From the NCBI RefSeq assembly GCF_014648095.1, contig NZ_BMQL01000004.1, positions 124,001 through 188,000 on the forward strand: DNA of 64,000 nt, given 5' to 3'. Below are positions 39,894 through 47,537 of the stretch, piece by piece (position 1 is the first letter of the stretch; every line of letters begins with the position of its first letter). This DNA comes from Deinococcus ruber. Its GTDB lineage: Bacteria; Deinococcota; Deinococci; Deinococcales; Deinococcaceae. A program made the translations under genes and the position numbers. Below the pieces are notes generated by a model. It was not told where the DNA came from and ran no database searches. It was given only the letters and a program-made list of their open reading frames with translations.

Positions 39894-41183
39894 TTACTTC
39901 CCGGCTGCCCGGTATTCCTCGCTTGCCAGCCGGATGCAGCACGCCACCACCTGCATCGCCTCGCGCACCTCCGAGACGGGCGGGCGGGTGGGGGCCAGCC
40001 GGATATTGCGGTCATGCGGATCGTGCCCGCCAGGATACGTCGCGCCCGCCGGGGTCAGGCTGACGCCCGCGCCCGCTGCCAGCTCGACCACGCGCCGGGC
40101 AATGGGCAAATGCGTATCGAGGCTGATGAAGTAGCCGCCCTTCGGATTGCCCCAGCTCGCCAGTTCACTGTTGCCATTCTGGCCGTCCAGCTCGGCGCTC
40201 AGCACCTCGTTCACCGCCGCGAACTTGGGCGCGATGATCTGGGCGTGCGCCTCCATCAGTCCTTCCAGGCCGCCGGGGTACGCTTCCAGAAAGCGCACAT
40301 GGCGGTACTGCTCGACCTTGTTGGGGCCGATGCTCTGGGTGTTCAGCCAGTTCGACAGCGCCCCTATGTTGGCAACGCTGCTTGCCACGAAGCCCAGCCC
40401 CGCCCCGGCAAAGGTGATTTTGGAAGTGGACGCGAACACGAATGCCCGGTCGGGGTGGCCCGCCTCCTGGCACAGTTCCACGAAGTTCACGGGGGTGTCG
40501 CGGTCGTCGGGATGCAGGTGGTGAACCCGGTAGGCGTCGTCGGCAAAGATGGTGAAATCGGGGGCTGCCGCTGTCAGGGCTGCCAGCCGCTGCGCCTTCG
40601 GGGCCGAGATGGTCTCGCCGCCGGGGTTGCTGTAGGTCGGCACAAACAGCACGCCCTTGACGCGCTCGCTGCTCGCCGCCAGCCGCTCAATGGCGTCCAG
40701 ATCGGGGCCGTCCGGCTGCATGTCCACGCTCAGCAGCTCGAAGCCCAGCGTTTCCAGCAGCAGGAAATGACGGTCGTAGCCGGGGGTGGTCACGATCATC
40801 TGCGGTTTCTGGGTTGCCCACGGGCTGGTGCTGGCGGGCAATCCCTTCAGCAGCGCCCAGGTCAGCACGTGCGCCTGCACTTCCAGGCTGGCGTTGTTCC
40901 AGATCAGCATCTGCCCCTGCGTCACGTCCATCATCTGCGCGAAGAGGGCGCGTGCCTCCGGAATGCCCGCCACGCCGCCGGGATAGTTCCGCAGGTCCAG
41001 ACCGCCGGGCCGGATGTCTTTGGCGTCCACTGCCGTCAGCATGTCGTTGGACAGGTCGAAATCTTCATCCGATGGCTGACCGCGCTGCATGTTCAGTTTC
41101 AGCCCTCTGGCCCGGAACGCTTCGTACTGCTCACGGGCGCTGCTCTTCAGCGGCTGGGCGCTGCCGGTGTCTTGACTGTTCAT
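39894..41183 (-). CDS. PLP-dependent aminotransferase (class I/II, PF12897-like)
   Basis: A 429-residue aminotransferase beginning with the LNMQRGQPSDEDFDLSNDML signature of the atypical aspartate-aminotransferase group, with PTYSNPGG, FADDAYRVHHL and the PLP lysine in FASTSKITFAGAGLG. Likely aspartate:2-oxoglutarate transamination; alternative amino donors cannot be excluded. The ATG follows TACGCT by six bases. Single gene. Confidence 0.88.
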   Translation of the reverse strand: MNSQDTGSAQPLKSSAREQYEAFRARGLKLNMQRGQPSDEDFDLSNDMLTAVDAKDIRPGGLDLRNYPGGVAGIPEARALFAQMMDVTQGQMLIWNNASLEVQAHVLTWALLKGLPASTSPWATQKPQMIVTTPGYDRHFLLLETLGFELLSVDMQPDGPDLDAIERLAASSERVKGVLFVPTYSNPGGETISAPKAQRLAALTAAAPDFTIFADDAYRVHHLHPDDRDTPVNFVELCQEAGHPDRAFVFASTSKITFAGAGLGFVASSVANIGALSNWLNTQSIGPNKVEQYRHVRFLEAYPGGLEGLMEAHAQIIAPKFAAVNEVLSAELDGQNGNSELASWGNPKGGYFISLDTHLPIARRVVELAAGAGVSLTPAGATYPGGHDPHDRNIRLAPTRPPVSEVREAMQVVACCIRLASEEYRAAGK

Positions 41184-41259
41184 GCCGTCAGCGTAGCAGG
41201 GCGGCTACGGCGCATGCAGGGGCCGGGATAGGGGAGAAGCTCACGGCGGCGCGGGGCAT

Positions 41260-41284
41260 AAAAAAAGCGCCCACTGGGGACGCT
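41260..41284 (-). terminator. intrinsic terminator after the DUF554 gene
   Basis: On the minus strand AGCGTCCCC-AGT-GGGCGCT followed by seven T. A textbook Rho-independent terminator 67 bases after the stop of the nucleoside hydrolase operon. Confidence 0.9.
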
Positions 41285-41350
41285 GATAACCTCAACATAG
41301 CACGGTATGCACGGTCGGTCAACCCGATGCAGTGCATTCCGATCAGCTCC

Positions 41351-42124
41351 TCACCCGATCAGCTTTGCCAGCCACAGCGCCAGTGGAGCCAGCACCAGCG
41401 CAGGCAGCAGGCTTCCGACCCGCACGCGCTTATCGTCCATGCTCAGGCCGCCCAGCATCAGATTCCAACTGATGCCCAGAATGATCAGGCCGCCCGCCCC
41501 CGTCACCAGCAGCACATACGGATCGTTCCTGAGAATCGCCGGATCAGCGCCGTGCAGCAGTACGCCTGCCAGCCCTCCCGCCGTCAGGCTGATCCCGCCC
41601 TGAATCAGCAGCACCGAGGCGGCGCTGAAGCCCACGCCCACGCCGTACACGCCCGCCAGCGCCAGCGCCGCGATGCCGTCGAGCACCGACTTCAGCACGT
41701 AGGTGCTGCTGTCACCGGTCAGTCCGTTCTGGATGCCCCCCACGATGGTGAGTGGCCCGATGCAGAACAGCAGGCTCGCCGCCACGAAGCCCTCGGTGAA
41801 GCGGCCTCCGCCCCGGAAGCGGCGTTTCAGATGGTCGCCCAGGGCAGCGAGCCGTTCCTCGATGCCCAGCCCTTCCCCGATGACCGCGCCCAGCGCCAGC
41901 GCCACCAGTGCCAGAATCACGCCGGGAACGTGCCCGCCACTCACCTTGTTCAGTGCGCCCGACATATCCATTCCGATGAACAGCGTGACCAGACTCAGGG
42001 TTTGCAGCAGCGTGCGCTGGGTTTTTTCCGGCAGGCGGCCCCCCAGCAGCAGGCCGAGGGTTGTACCGATCAGGACGGTGGCGACGTTGATAAGAGTTCC
42101 CGACAGGTGCGCGAGCAGATTCAC
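41351..42124 (-). CDS. DUF554 membrane protein
   Basis: A 257-residue polytopic membrane protein (LLAHLSGTLINVATVLIGTT, FCIGPLTIVGGIQNGLTGDS, ISWNLML) of the DUF554/YdfK type, with about seven hydrophobic segments. Proposed transporter, substrate unknown. The GTG at 42124 overlaps the DUF402 stop by four bases (GTGA). Confidence 0.87.
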   Translation of the reverse strand: MNLLAHLSGTLINVATVLIGTTLGLLLGGRLPEKTQRTLLQTLSLVTLFIGMDMSGALNKVSGGHVPGVILALVALALGAVIGEGLGIEERLAALGDHLKRRFRGGGRFTEGFVAASLLFCIGPLTIVGGIQNGLTGDSSTYVLKSVLDGIAALALAGVYGVGVGFSAASVLLIQGGISLTAGGLAGVLLHGADPAILRNDPYVLLVTGAGGLIILGISWNLMLGGLSMDDKRVRVGSLLPALVLAPLALWLAKLIG

Positions 42125-42657
42125 CGCTGCATGGTAGCGGCTGGTGAAAGTCTCCACCATTCCAGATGAATGCCCAGACTAGCCAGCCACGCTTCCAGAT
42201 CGTTGTTGTGGGCAAACAGGCCGTTTACGACCCGCTGAGCGCTCAGCACGGCGCGGCTCAGTTCATCGGGCGTCAGGTGGCCTTCCACGACTGCGGCGGC
42301 GTATTCGTCGGCGTCGTGCAGAAAGGGTTGACCGTCCAGCCTGATCACCACATCCAGGTACAGGTCGCGGATCGTCCAGACCTCCGCTTTGACCGTGATG
42401 GTCGCCATGTCGAGGTAAAAGCGCGATGGATGCGGGCTGCCGGGTCGATCTGTGAAGTGCGACACGACCAGATCAAGCGCGGGAATCAGGTGTGCCTCGA
42501 CGTGCGTCAGGTGCGGATGGTCGGGCACATCGTTGGCGTAATGCAGGCCATACGGCGTCGCTTCCACGCGGGTCAGCGCCCGGACAACCTGCCCCCCGTC
42601 CAGCTGAATGCTCTGCGCCCCCACGTCGAGGGTATGCACCCGCACCGGATGAATCAT
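42121..42657 (-). CDS. DUF402-domain protein (FomD/Ntdp-like)
   Basis: A 178-residue protein with the DUF402 core: GLHYANDVPDHPH, SRFYLDMATITVKAEVWTIR, DLYLDVVIRLDGQPFLHDAD-type metal-binding acidic residues and DEYAAAVVEGHLTPDE. Characterised members hydrolyse nucleoside diphosphates or CMP-linked intermediates. It overlaps the nucleoside hydrolase stop by four bases (ATGA), and the pairing suggests a nucleotide salvage role. Confidence 0.85.
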   Translation of the reverse strand: MIHPVRVHTLDVGAQSIQLDGGQVVRALTRVEATPYGLHYANDVPDHPHLTHVEAHLIPALDLVVSHFTDRPGSPHPSRFYLDMATITVKAEVWTIRDLYLDVVIRLDGQPFLHDADEYAAAVVEGHLTPDELSRAVLSAQRVVNGLFAHNNDLEAWLASLGIHLEWWRLSPAATMQR

Positions 42658-43592
42658 AGCTGGGCCATCCGCTCGGTCAGCAGGGCGTAGAAGCCGTCGG
42701 CGTCCACCGTCATGGCGACATTGGCATTCGGCTGCTGCCCCGTCACATGCCACTGGTCGCAGTTGGTGCGCCCCGCACTGGGGCCATCGGTGGTGTCCAC
42801 GGTCACATACATCGGCTGGACTTCAAAGAGCTGCGGGGCGATCAGGTAAGCGCTGGTGAGGGGGTCGTGCAGCGGGCCACCATTCCAGCCATAGCGCTCG
42901 CGGTGGTGCTCGGCAAAGAATTCCAGCAGCCCGGCGACTACCTCGCCCGTGCGGCCCAGTGCCCGGAAGGGGGCGATACGCTCCGGCGTGGCAATCGCCT
43001 GATGCGTGGCGTTCAGACCGAACATGGTGACCCGCACACCGCTGCCAAAGACGATGGCGGCGGCGTGCGGGTCGCACAGCGCGTTGAATTCGGCGGCGGG
43101 TGTCCAGTTGCCCACGTCCAGGCTGCCGCCCATCCACACGATCTCGCGGATGAGCGGGGCGATGTCGGGGGCCAGCCGCAGGGCCAGTGCCACATTGGTG
43201 AGCGGGCCGGTGGGAAGCAGCGTGACCTGATGTGGCCTCTCGCGGATGGCCTGCACCATGAACAGCGCCGCGTGCAGGTGTTCGGCAGCGCGGCTGGGAG
43301 CGGGCAGCAGCGGGCCGTCCAGTCCAGTCTGCCCGTGCACCGACTCGGCACTCAGGCGCGGCACCAGCAGCGGTCGATCTGCGCCGGGATACACGGGCGT
43401 GCTGCTGCCGATCAGCTCCAGCGTCACCAGAGCGTTGCGGGTGGTGCGCTCCAGTCCAACATTGCCGTAGGTGGTGCTCACGCCCAGCACCTCCAGTTCG
43501 GGGGCAGCGTGGGCCAGCAGAATATTGATGGCGTCGTCGTGGCCGGGGTCGCCGTCCAGGATCACCGGACGCGGAGCAGCGGAGGCAGGCAT
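42654..43592 (-). CDS. inosine-uridine-preferring nucleoside hydrolase
   Basis: A 312-residue nucleoside hydrolase with the Ca-binding motif DGDPGHDDA at residues 14-22, VSTTYGNVGLERTTRNAL, LPTGPLTNVALAL and EFNALCDPHAA. Splits the N-glycosidic bond of ribonucleosides. Start at 43592 chosen by TACACT six bases upstream on the minus strand. First gene of a three-gene operon with four-base overlaps. Confidence 0.92.
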   Translation of the reverse strand: MPASAAPRPVILDGDPGHDDAINILLAHAAPELEVLGVSTTYGNVGLERTTRNALVTLELIGSSTPVYPGADRPLLVPRLSAESVHGQTGLDGPLLPAPSRAAEHLHAALFMVQAIRERPHQVTLLPTGPLTNVALALRLAPDIAPLIREIVWMGGSLDVGNWTPAAEFNALCDPHAAAIVFGSGVRVTMFGLNATHQAIATPERIAPFRALGRTGEVVAGLLEFFAEHHRERYGWNGGPLHDPLTSAYLIAPQLFEVQPMYVTVDTTDGPSAGRTNCDQWHVTGQQPNANVAMTVDADGFYALLTERMAQL

Positions 43593-43622
43593 GCTGAAAG
43601 TGTAGACGCCGGAGCGCGGCCT

Positions 43623-43651
43623 TTGACACACCCACGGCTGCATGCTACTAT
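43623..43651 (+). promoter_or_regulatory. consensus promoter of tRNA-Val
   Basis: TTGACA at 43623-43628, a 17-base spacer and TACTAT at 43646-43651, ending 31 bases before the tRNA. One of the few full -35/-10 promoters recognisable in the window. Confidence 0.85.
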
Positions 43652-43682
43652 CCTCTCCGCTGCCCAGCAGCCCAATATGCCC

Positions 43683-43757
43683 AGACTCGTAGCTCAGGGG
43701 TAGAGCACTACATTGACACTGTAGGGGTCAGGAGTTCAAATCTCCTCGAGTCTACCA
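43683..43757 (+). tRNA. tRNA-Val (anticodon GAC), CCA encoded
   Basis: Acceptor stem AGACTCG/CGAGTCT (7 bp), D arm GCTC/GAGC, anticodon stem CTACA/TGTAG with loop TTGACAC (anticodon GAC), T arm AGGAG/CTCCT with TTCAAAT, discriminator A and an encoded CCA. It reads the valine codons GUC and GUU. Confidence 0.97.
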
Positions 43758-43762
43758 ACCAG

Positions 43763-43784
43763 CCCGCTTTTACAGCGGGTTTTT
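43763..43784 (+). terminator. intrinsic terminator of tRNA-Val
   Basis: CCCGC (43763-43767) and GCGGG (43775-43779) around a seven-base loop, followed by five T. Confidence 0.9.
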
Positions 43785-43845
43785 CTATGCCCATCACGAC
43801 CGAATACGTCCACAGTCCCGCCTGACAGCTAACCTGTGCGGCAAC

Positions 43846-44121
43846 CTATTCCACAATTTCAACCACATCGGCGCGAAGTGAACCAGTGCAGACAGATGAA
43901 AATTGGAAGCTGTCTTCTATACCTGCCGGAGTCGTGCGGGGTGCTTTACCTGAGTGACCGCGTTCCTTGGTGCTGCGGTCTGGTCTGAACTCTGCCGTCG
44001 CACAGCCGCCTGATTCACGCTTTTTACGCTGCCCGCTGGAATATAGCCCCTCGAATCCCGCATAGAGATCTCCGAACGACGATTTATTTTCAGCGTCCCC
44101 GATGAGGGGAGTGACTTCCAT
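43846..44121 (-). CDS. doubtful small ORF, 91 codons
   Basis: An open frame beginning MEVTPLIGDAENKSSFGDLY. The amino-acid mix is unlike the neighbours and no family is recognised. A second open frame (43917-44132) overlaps it. TATAAC upstream could be a -10, but there is no good ribosome binding site and no terminator. It is as likely to be decayed or non-coding DNA as a gene. Confidence 0.25.
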   Translation of the reverse strand: MEVTPLIGDAENKSSFGDLYAGFEGLYSSGQRKKRESGGCATAEFRPDRSTKERGHSGKAPRTTPAGIEDSFQFSSVCTGSLRADVVEIVE

Positions 44122-44196
44122 ATATTTCTCATTAAGCTCTCTAAAACCTGAATTTTGTTATAGCGAATCTTTATCTTTCTGTGGCAAAATTGAAAG

Positions 44197-44457
44197 GTGA
44201 AGAGAAGACAGATCGTCGTGACCTATCTATTGACCAGCCTGTCCAAGCGGCTTTGGTTGGTCATACTCCCCTCTCTTGCACTCGGAATTCTCTCAAACGT
44301 GGTAGGCCTCTCCGTACTCCTCAGTCTCCCGATTATGTGCCTGACGGCATTGATCGCCGTTTTCGGTATCGTGCTCTCGTCGTATCGCCGACACCAGTAC
44401 GAGTTCGATGTGCCTGAGTACGTTGTTATCGAGCCCTCTGCGCTCCCTGAGTCCTGA
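44197..44457 (+). CDS. small membrane protein, unknown function
   Basis: An 86-residue protein with two hydrophobic segments (LWLVILPSLALGILSNVV and SVLLSLPIMCLTALIAVFGI), a basic start (MKRRQ) and an acidic end (VPEYVVIEPSALPES), suggesting both ends are cytoplasmic. GTG start at 44197 next to AAAGG. A strong terminator 20 bases after its stop supports a real transcript. GC lower than the surrounding genes; no family recognised. Confidence 0.6.
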   Translation: MKRRQIVVTYLLTSLSKRLWLVILPSLALGILSNVVGLSVLLSLPIMCLTALIAVFGIVLSSYRRHQYEFDVPEYVVIEPSALPES

Positions 44458-44476
44458 CTGCACAGAGTCTCCATTT

Positions 44477-44500
44477 CCCCCGCCTCTGTGCGGGGGTTCT
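44477..44500 (+). terminator. intrinsic terminator after the small membrane protein
   Basis: CCCCCGC (44477-44483) and GCGGGGG (44490-44496) around CTCTGT, then TTCT. Confidence 0.8.
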
Positions 44501-44625
44501 CATATTCACTTTCCAGCTTCTGCTTCGCTGGGGTACGACGTCAGTCCGCCGGATAGCCGCACCCGGGCGGCGTACCAGAATGTGAGAAATAAGATGCTTC
44601 ATCAGGACTGGAAGACAATGGCGGT

Positions 44626-44691
44626 TGACAAAAGAAGATCAGACAGCTCGAACGGCCTTTCGACCTCTTTTCCGATGATCTTCTTTTGTCA
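44626..44691. repeat. hairpin with 16-bp perfect arms
   Basis: TGACAAAAGAAGATCA (44626-44641) is exactly complementary to TGATCTTCTTTTGTCA (44676-44691). The 34-base loop holds a smaller stem TCGAA/TTTCGA. On the minus strand it starts a few bases after the stop of a 43-codon ORF and could serve as its terminator, but the arms are AT-rich and longer than usual. Confidence 0.85.
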
Positions 44692-44697
44692 GCGGTG

Positions 44698-44829
44698 CTA
44701 TCGCCTGCTCTTGAGAGTTCGGTCTTCCAGGGCCAGCACCTGCGCGAGTTTACGCCAGAAGAAATCTGAGATTCGGACGAAGTGTGGCTCCCAGATGCGA
44801 CTACGAAGGATGGCTTTCACTCGCTTCAT
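44698..44829 (-). CDS. possible 43-residue basic protein
   Basis: A short frame reading MKRVKAILRSRIWEPHFVRI through DFFWRKLAQVLALEDRTLKS and ending RR: basic, aromatic, probably helical. TACAGT lies nine bases before the ATG, close to the leaderless spacing used elsewhere, and the 16-bp hairpin follows the stop. No family recognised; could be a small membrane-active or regulatory peptide. Evidence is positional only. Confidence 0.35.
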   Translation of the reverse strand: MKRVKAILRSRIWEPHFVRISDFFWRKLAQVLALEDRTLKSRR

Positions 44830-44972
44830 GATGGTCTGACTGTAAAGGAGAGGGCGTGACGGCAGCGTTAACACCCGGCATGAAAGCTGTGGTCAGAAGG
44901 AGGGTGCGGCTCTTCGCTGGTCTGGATTTCAACACCCCGGACACGCTTGAGCGTCCTCTCTGCTGGGCACGG

Positions 44973-45026
44973 TCGCTTGCTTTTGCCGAACAGGGGAGTG
45001 ATTGCCTGTTCGGCAGAAGCAAGCGA
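44973..45026. repeat. long hairpin with 22-bp arms
   Basis: The arms 44973-44994 and 45005-45026 (TCGCTTGCTTTTGCCGAACA and its complement, extended by two bases) pair at 21 of 22 positions, the exception allowing G-U, with a 10-base loop. Too long for a normal terminator and without a T run; possible structured RNA, MITE-like relic or protein-binding cruciform. Confidence 0.85.
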
Positions 45027-45120
45027 TCAACTTCCAGCAGGGCCAACGGGCTTTCAATTCTCACATGGTTAAAACTACACAGCCTGCGCCTGGATGCCAG
45101 GCTAACCAGAGCAGCAAACA

Positions 45121-45143
45121 GGGGCATTCACGCTGAATGCCCC
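45121..45143 (-). terminator. ftsA terminator
   Basis: GGGGCATTC (45121-45129) pairs with GAATGCCCC (45135-45143) around five bases; on the minus strand TGTTTGCT follows. It begins 17 bases after the ftsA stop codon and so ends the division operon here. Confidence 0.75.
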
Positions 45144-45159
45144 TGCCTCTATTCGCATT

Positions 45160-46515
45160 TCAGATCCAATCTTTGAAAAAGTCCTTCATGCGGTCCATCA
45201 GATTTTTTTCGTCGTTGCTGCGCGGCGGCTTTTGGGGTTTGGTGCCCTTGGAGATAGGTTTTTGCTCTTCGATGATCGGCGGGGGCGGATCATTGAAGGG
45301 TTGAACCGTCGGTGGGACCGTTTCGATGACGGGGGCTGGGGCAGGCTTGGCCACAGCCAGCGGATTGATGCCCGCCTGCTGCGCTCCGTACAGCACTAGC
45401 CCCACAGCGGCAGCGTGAACAGGGCCAGCCACGATATCGGTCAGGCCGCCCACGCCACGGGGTCGCCCCACCCGCACCGGCAGGCGGAAGCGCTCGCGGG
45501 CCAGTTCCGACACGCCGCGCAGCAGCGAACCGCCGCCCGTCAGCACCACTTCTCCGGCAATCAGTTCGACCGGGCCGAGCGCCGCATCGATCTCGTCACG
45601 AATCATGCCGTAGATTTCGGCGATGCGGGGTTTGATGATGCGGCTCAGATCAAAGGCACTGATGGCATGCGTGCTGCCCGAAGCGTTGGTGATTTCCAGC
45701 ATCAGATCGGGGTCGGCCAGCTCCGGGAGGGCCGCGCCGTACTTGCGCTTGACGTTCTCGGCCTCTTCCAGCGGAATCTTGAGGATGTGCGACAGGTCGG
45801 TGGTCACGTGGTCGCCGCCAATCGGAATGCACGCCGAATGGCTCAGATTGCCGCGCTTGAACACGCCCACGTCGGTGGTGCCGCCGCCCATATCGATGAC
45901 CACCACCGTCTGATCGCGCTCGCTGGCGTCCAGCACTGCCACGCCCGACGCCAGCGATTCCAGCACCAGACCCTGCACCTGAAGCCCAGCTTCCTGCACG
46001 CAGCGGCGCAGATTGGCGAGTGGCCCGGCACTGCCCGCCACGATATGCACGTCCACTTCCAGCCGGATGCCGTGCATGCCCACCGGACTCTTGATGCCTT
46101 CCTGTCCGTCGACCACGTATTCCTGAGGAATCGCGTGAATCACTTCCAGATTGGGATCGAGCGGTACGGCCCGGGCGTTCTCGATACTGCGCTCGACATC
46201 GGCCACCGTGATTTCCTGGCTGCGCCGAATGGCCGCCAGTCCATGACTCGTCAGGGCGCGGGTATGGTTGCCCGCCACGCTCACGTAAGCCGCACTGACC
46301 TTGACGCCCGACACGCGCTCGGCAGCCGCCACCGAATTACGAATGGCGGCGGTGGTGCGCTCCAGATTGACCACTGCGCCACGTTTGATGCCTTCGCTTG
46401 GAACCGTTCCCTCGCCAATAATATCCACGCTGCCGTCCGCAGCGATTTCGCCGATGACTGTCGTGATTTTGGTGGTTCCGATGTCCAGACCAACGGTAAT
46501 TAGGTTGTCTTTCAT
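45160..46515 (-). CDS. ftsA: cell division protein FtsA
   Basis: A 451-residue actin-like FtsA: ATPase signatures VGLDIGTTKITTVIGE, VVVIDMGGGTTDVGVF and GEVVLTGGGSLLRG, SHS2-type 1C domain (NTERT-type region around SVAAAERVSGVKVS), a Pro-rich linker and a C-terminal amphipathic membrane anchor (LMDRMKDFFKDWI). It tethers FtsZ to the membrane. Its ATG overlaps the ftsQ stop by four bases. ftsZ is not found downstream. Confidence 0.95.
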   Translation of the reverse strand: MKDNLITVGLDIGTTKITTVIGEIAADGSVDIIGEGTVPSEGIKRGAVVNLERTTAAIRNSVAAAERVSGVKVSAAYVSVAGNHTRALTSHGLAAIRRSQEITVADVERSIENARAVPLDPNLEVIHAIPQEYVVDGQEGIKSPVGMHGIRLEVDVHIVAGSAGPLANLRRCVQEAGLQVQGLVLESLASGVAVLDASERDQTVVVIDMGGGTTDVGVFKRGNLSHSACIPIGGDHVTTDLSHILKIPLEEAENVKRKYGAALPELADPDLMLEITNASGSTHAISAFDLSRIIKPRIAEIYGMIRDEIDAALGPVELIAGEVVLTGGGSLLRGVSELARERFRLPVRVGRPRGVGGLTDIVAGPVHAAAVGLVLYGAQQAGINPLAVAKPAPAPVIETVPPTVQPFNDPPPPIIEEQKPISKGTKPQKPPRSNDEKNLMDRMKDFFKDWI

Positions 46516-47537
46516 TGCTGGACGCTCACCCCCCAGGGATAGATATTGATGCGCTGATTAGAAAACATTTTGACACCGCCAGAATACTTAAGCAAGGAAT
46601 CCATACTGCCGCTCCAGACCTTTCCCGCCGAAGTCTGAATAGTGATTCCAGACGGCGCGTATGCGACTGACAGAACATTGTAGCTTGCGAGAAGCAGCGC
46701 GGCACGTCTCGCATCTTGCAAACGGTCTGGCCCCCAGCCGATCAGCAGGGGCAGCGGCGCAGTGCCAGTGGGCCGGGCATTCGGCAGAATTGTGCCGTCC
46801 CAGGCAATCGTGACCACTTTGCCGGCAGTGGGGTGTGCGCCCGCGACCTCGCTGCCGTCCCAGGAGACGGTCACGACCCGTCCAGGCGTGTGCAGGCCCG
46901 GCAGTTTGTAGCCGTTCGGAGCCACCGAATACACGGTGCCGCCGTCCTGAATGCCGTCTTTGACGGTGCCGTCCAGCAGGTACGTCACGATATGGCCCTG
47001 CGGCAGCTCGCCTTTTACCTTGCTGCCGTCTGGAAGCAGCGTATACAGCATGCCGCCTTCCTGCTGTCCTTCCAGCTGTGTACCGTCGGGCATATAAGTT
47101 TTGGGGCGAAGCTGCTGCACGCCCACCTGACGGCTGCCGTCGTCATAGATGGTATTGACCTGACTGTCTGGCTGTTGCCAGCGGGCTGCCGGAACGCGCT
47201 CGGTGACGCTGATATCTATCCTATCTGGAAACGTCCGGACGATGTGTGCCGACGTGACCCACGGAGAAGCGCGCAGGGCACGTGCCCGCCAGCCGCCGTA
47301 GAACAGCCAGCCTCCAGGACGCCTGGTGCCGTAAAAAGGAGGTGTCAGACCCGCGAGGGACAGCACCTGCGCCTGACTCAGCGCTCGGTTGCCGCTGACC
47401 GTGACGCTGCGAATGGGCAGCAGAAACCACAGCGCGGCCAGCAGCCCCACCAGCAGGACAGTACTCAGGATGCTCCACCATACCGGGCGTACGCGCCGCC
47501 GCCGGGTGGGGGGCGTTTCACCGGAACCGGGCGTCAC
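46512..47537 (-). CDS. ftsQ: cell division protein FtsQ with internal repeat insert
   Basis: A 341-residue bitopic protein: basic cytoplasmic tail (TRRRRVRP), one membrane segment (about residues 20-41), a POTRA domain (IRSVTVSGNRALSQAQVLSL to SVTERVPAAR, about 43-120) and the FtsQ beta domain. Between residues about 126 and 258 there are seven imperfect 19-residue units centred on DG or NG (YDDGS, MPDGT, LPDGS, LLDGT, APNGY, SWDGS, AWDGT) not typical of FtsQ. It should recruit FtsL/FtsB to the septum. GTG start at 47537 overlaps the murB stop; another GTG is at 47543. Confidence 0.87.
   Translation of the reverse strand: MTPGSGETPPTRRRRVRPVWWSILSTVLLVGLLAALWFLLPIRSVTVSGNRALSQAQVLSLAGLTPPFYGTRRPGGWLFYGGWRARALRASPWVTSAHIVRTFPDRIDISVTERVPAARWQQPDSQVNTIYDDGSRQVGVQQLRPKTYMPDGTQLEGQQEGGMLYTLLPDGSKVKGELPQGHIVTYLLDGTVKDGIQDGGTVYSVAPNGYKLPGLHTPGRVVTVSWDGSEVAGAHPTAGKVVTIAWDGTILPNARPTGTAPLPLLIGWGPDRLQDARRAALLLASYNVLSVAYAPSGITIQTSAGKVWSGSMDSLLKYSGGVKMFSNQRINIYPWGVSVQQ

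Larger units (their letters stand above)
44830..45159. other. gene-free region between ftsA and the 43-codon ORF
   Basis: About 330 bases with two overlapping open frames that I do not believe in, because both run through the long hairpin at 44973-45026 and the ftsA terminator. It also has a small palindrome ACGCTTGAGCGT at 44943-44954. No ftsZ remnant is recognisable. GC is lower than in flanking genes. Confidence 0.5.

Noticed and set aside
43917..44132. 71-codon minus-strand frame overlapping the 91-codon frame
   Set aside because: No signature or conserved-looking pattern; two overlapping open frames here suggest chance.
44801..45127. 108-codon minus-strand frame in the same region
   Set aside because: Low-complexity composition, crosses the long hairpin, no start signal.
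44856..45176. 106-codon frame with a good ribosome binding site (AAGGAG) at 44845-44850
   Set aside because: It runs through the 22-bp hairpin and the ftsA terminator and into the ftsA coding strand; no plausible protein pattern.
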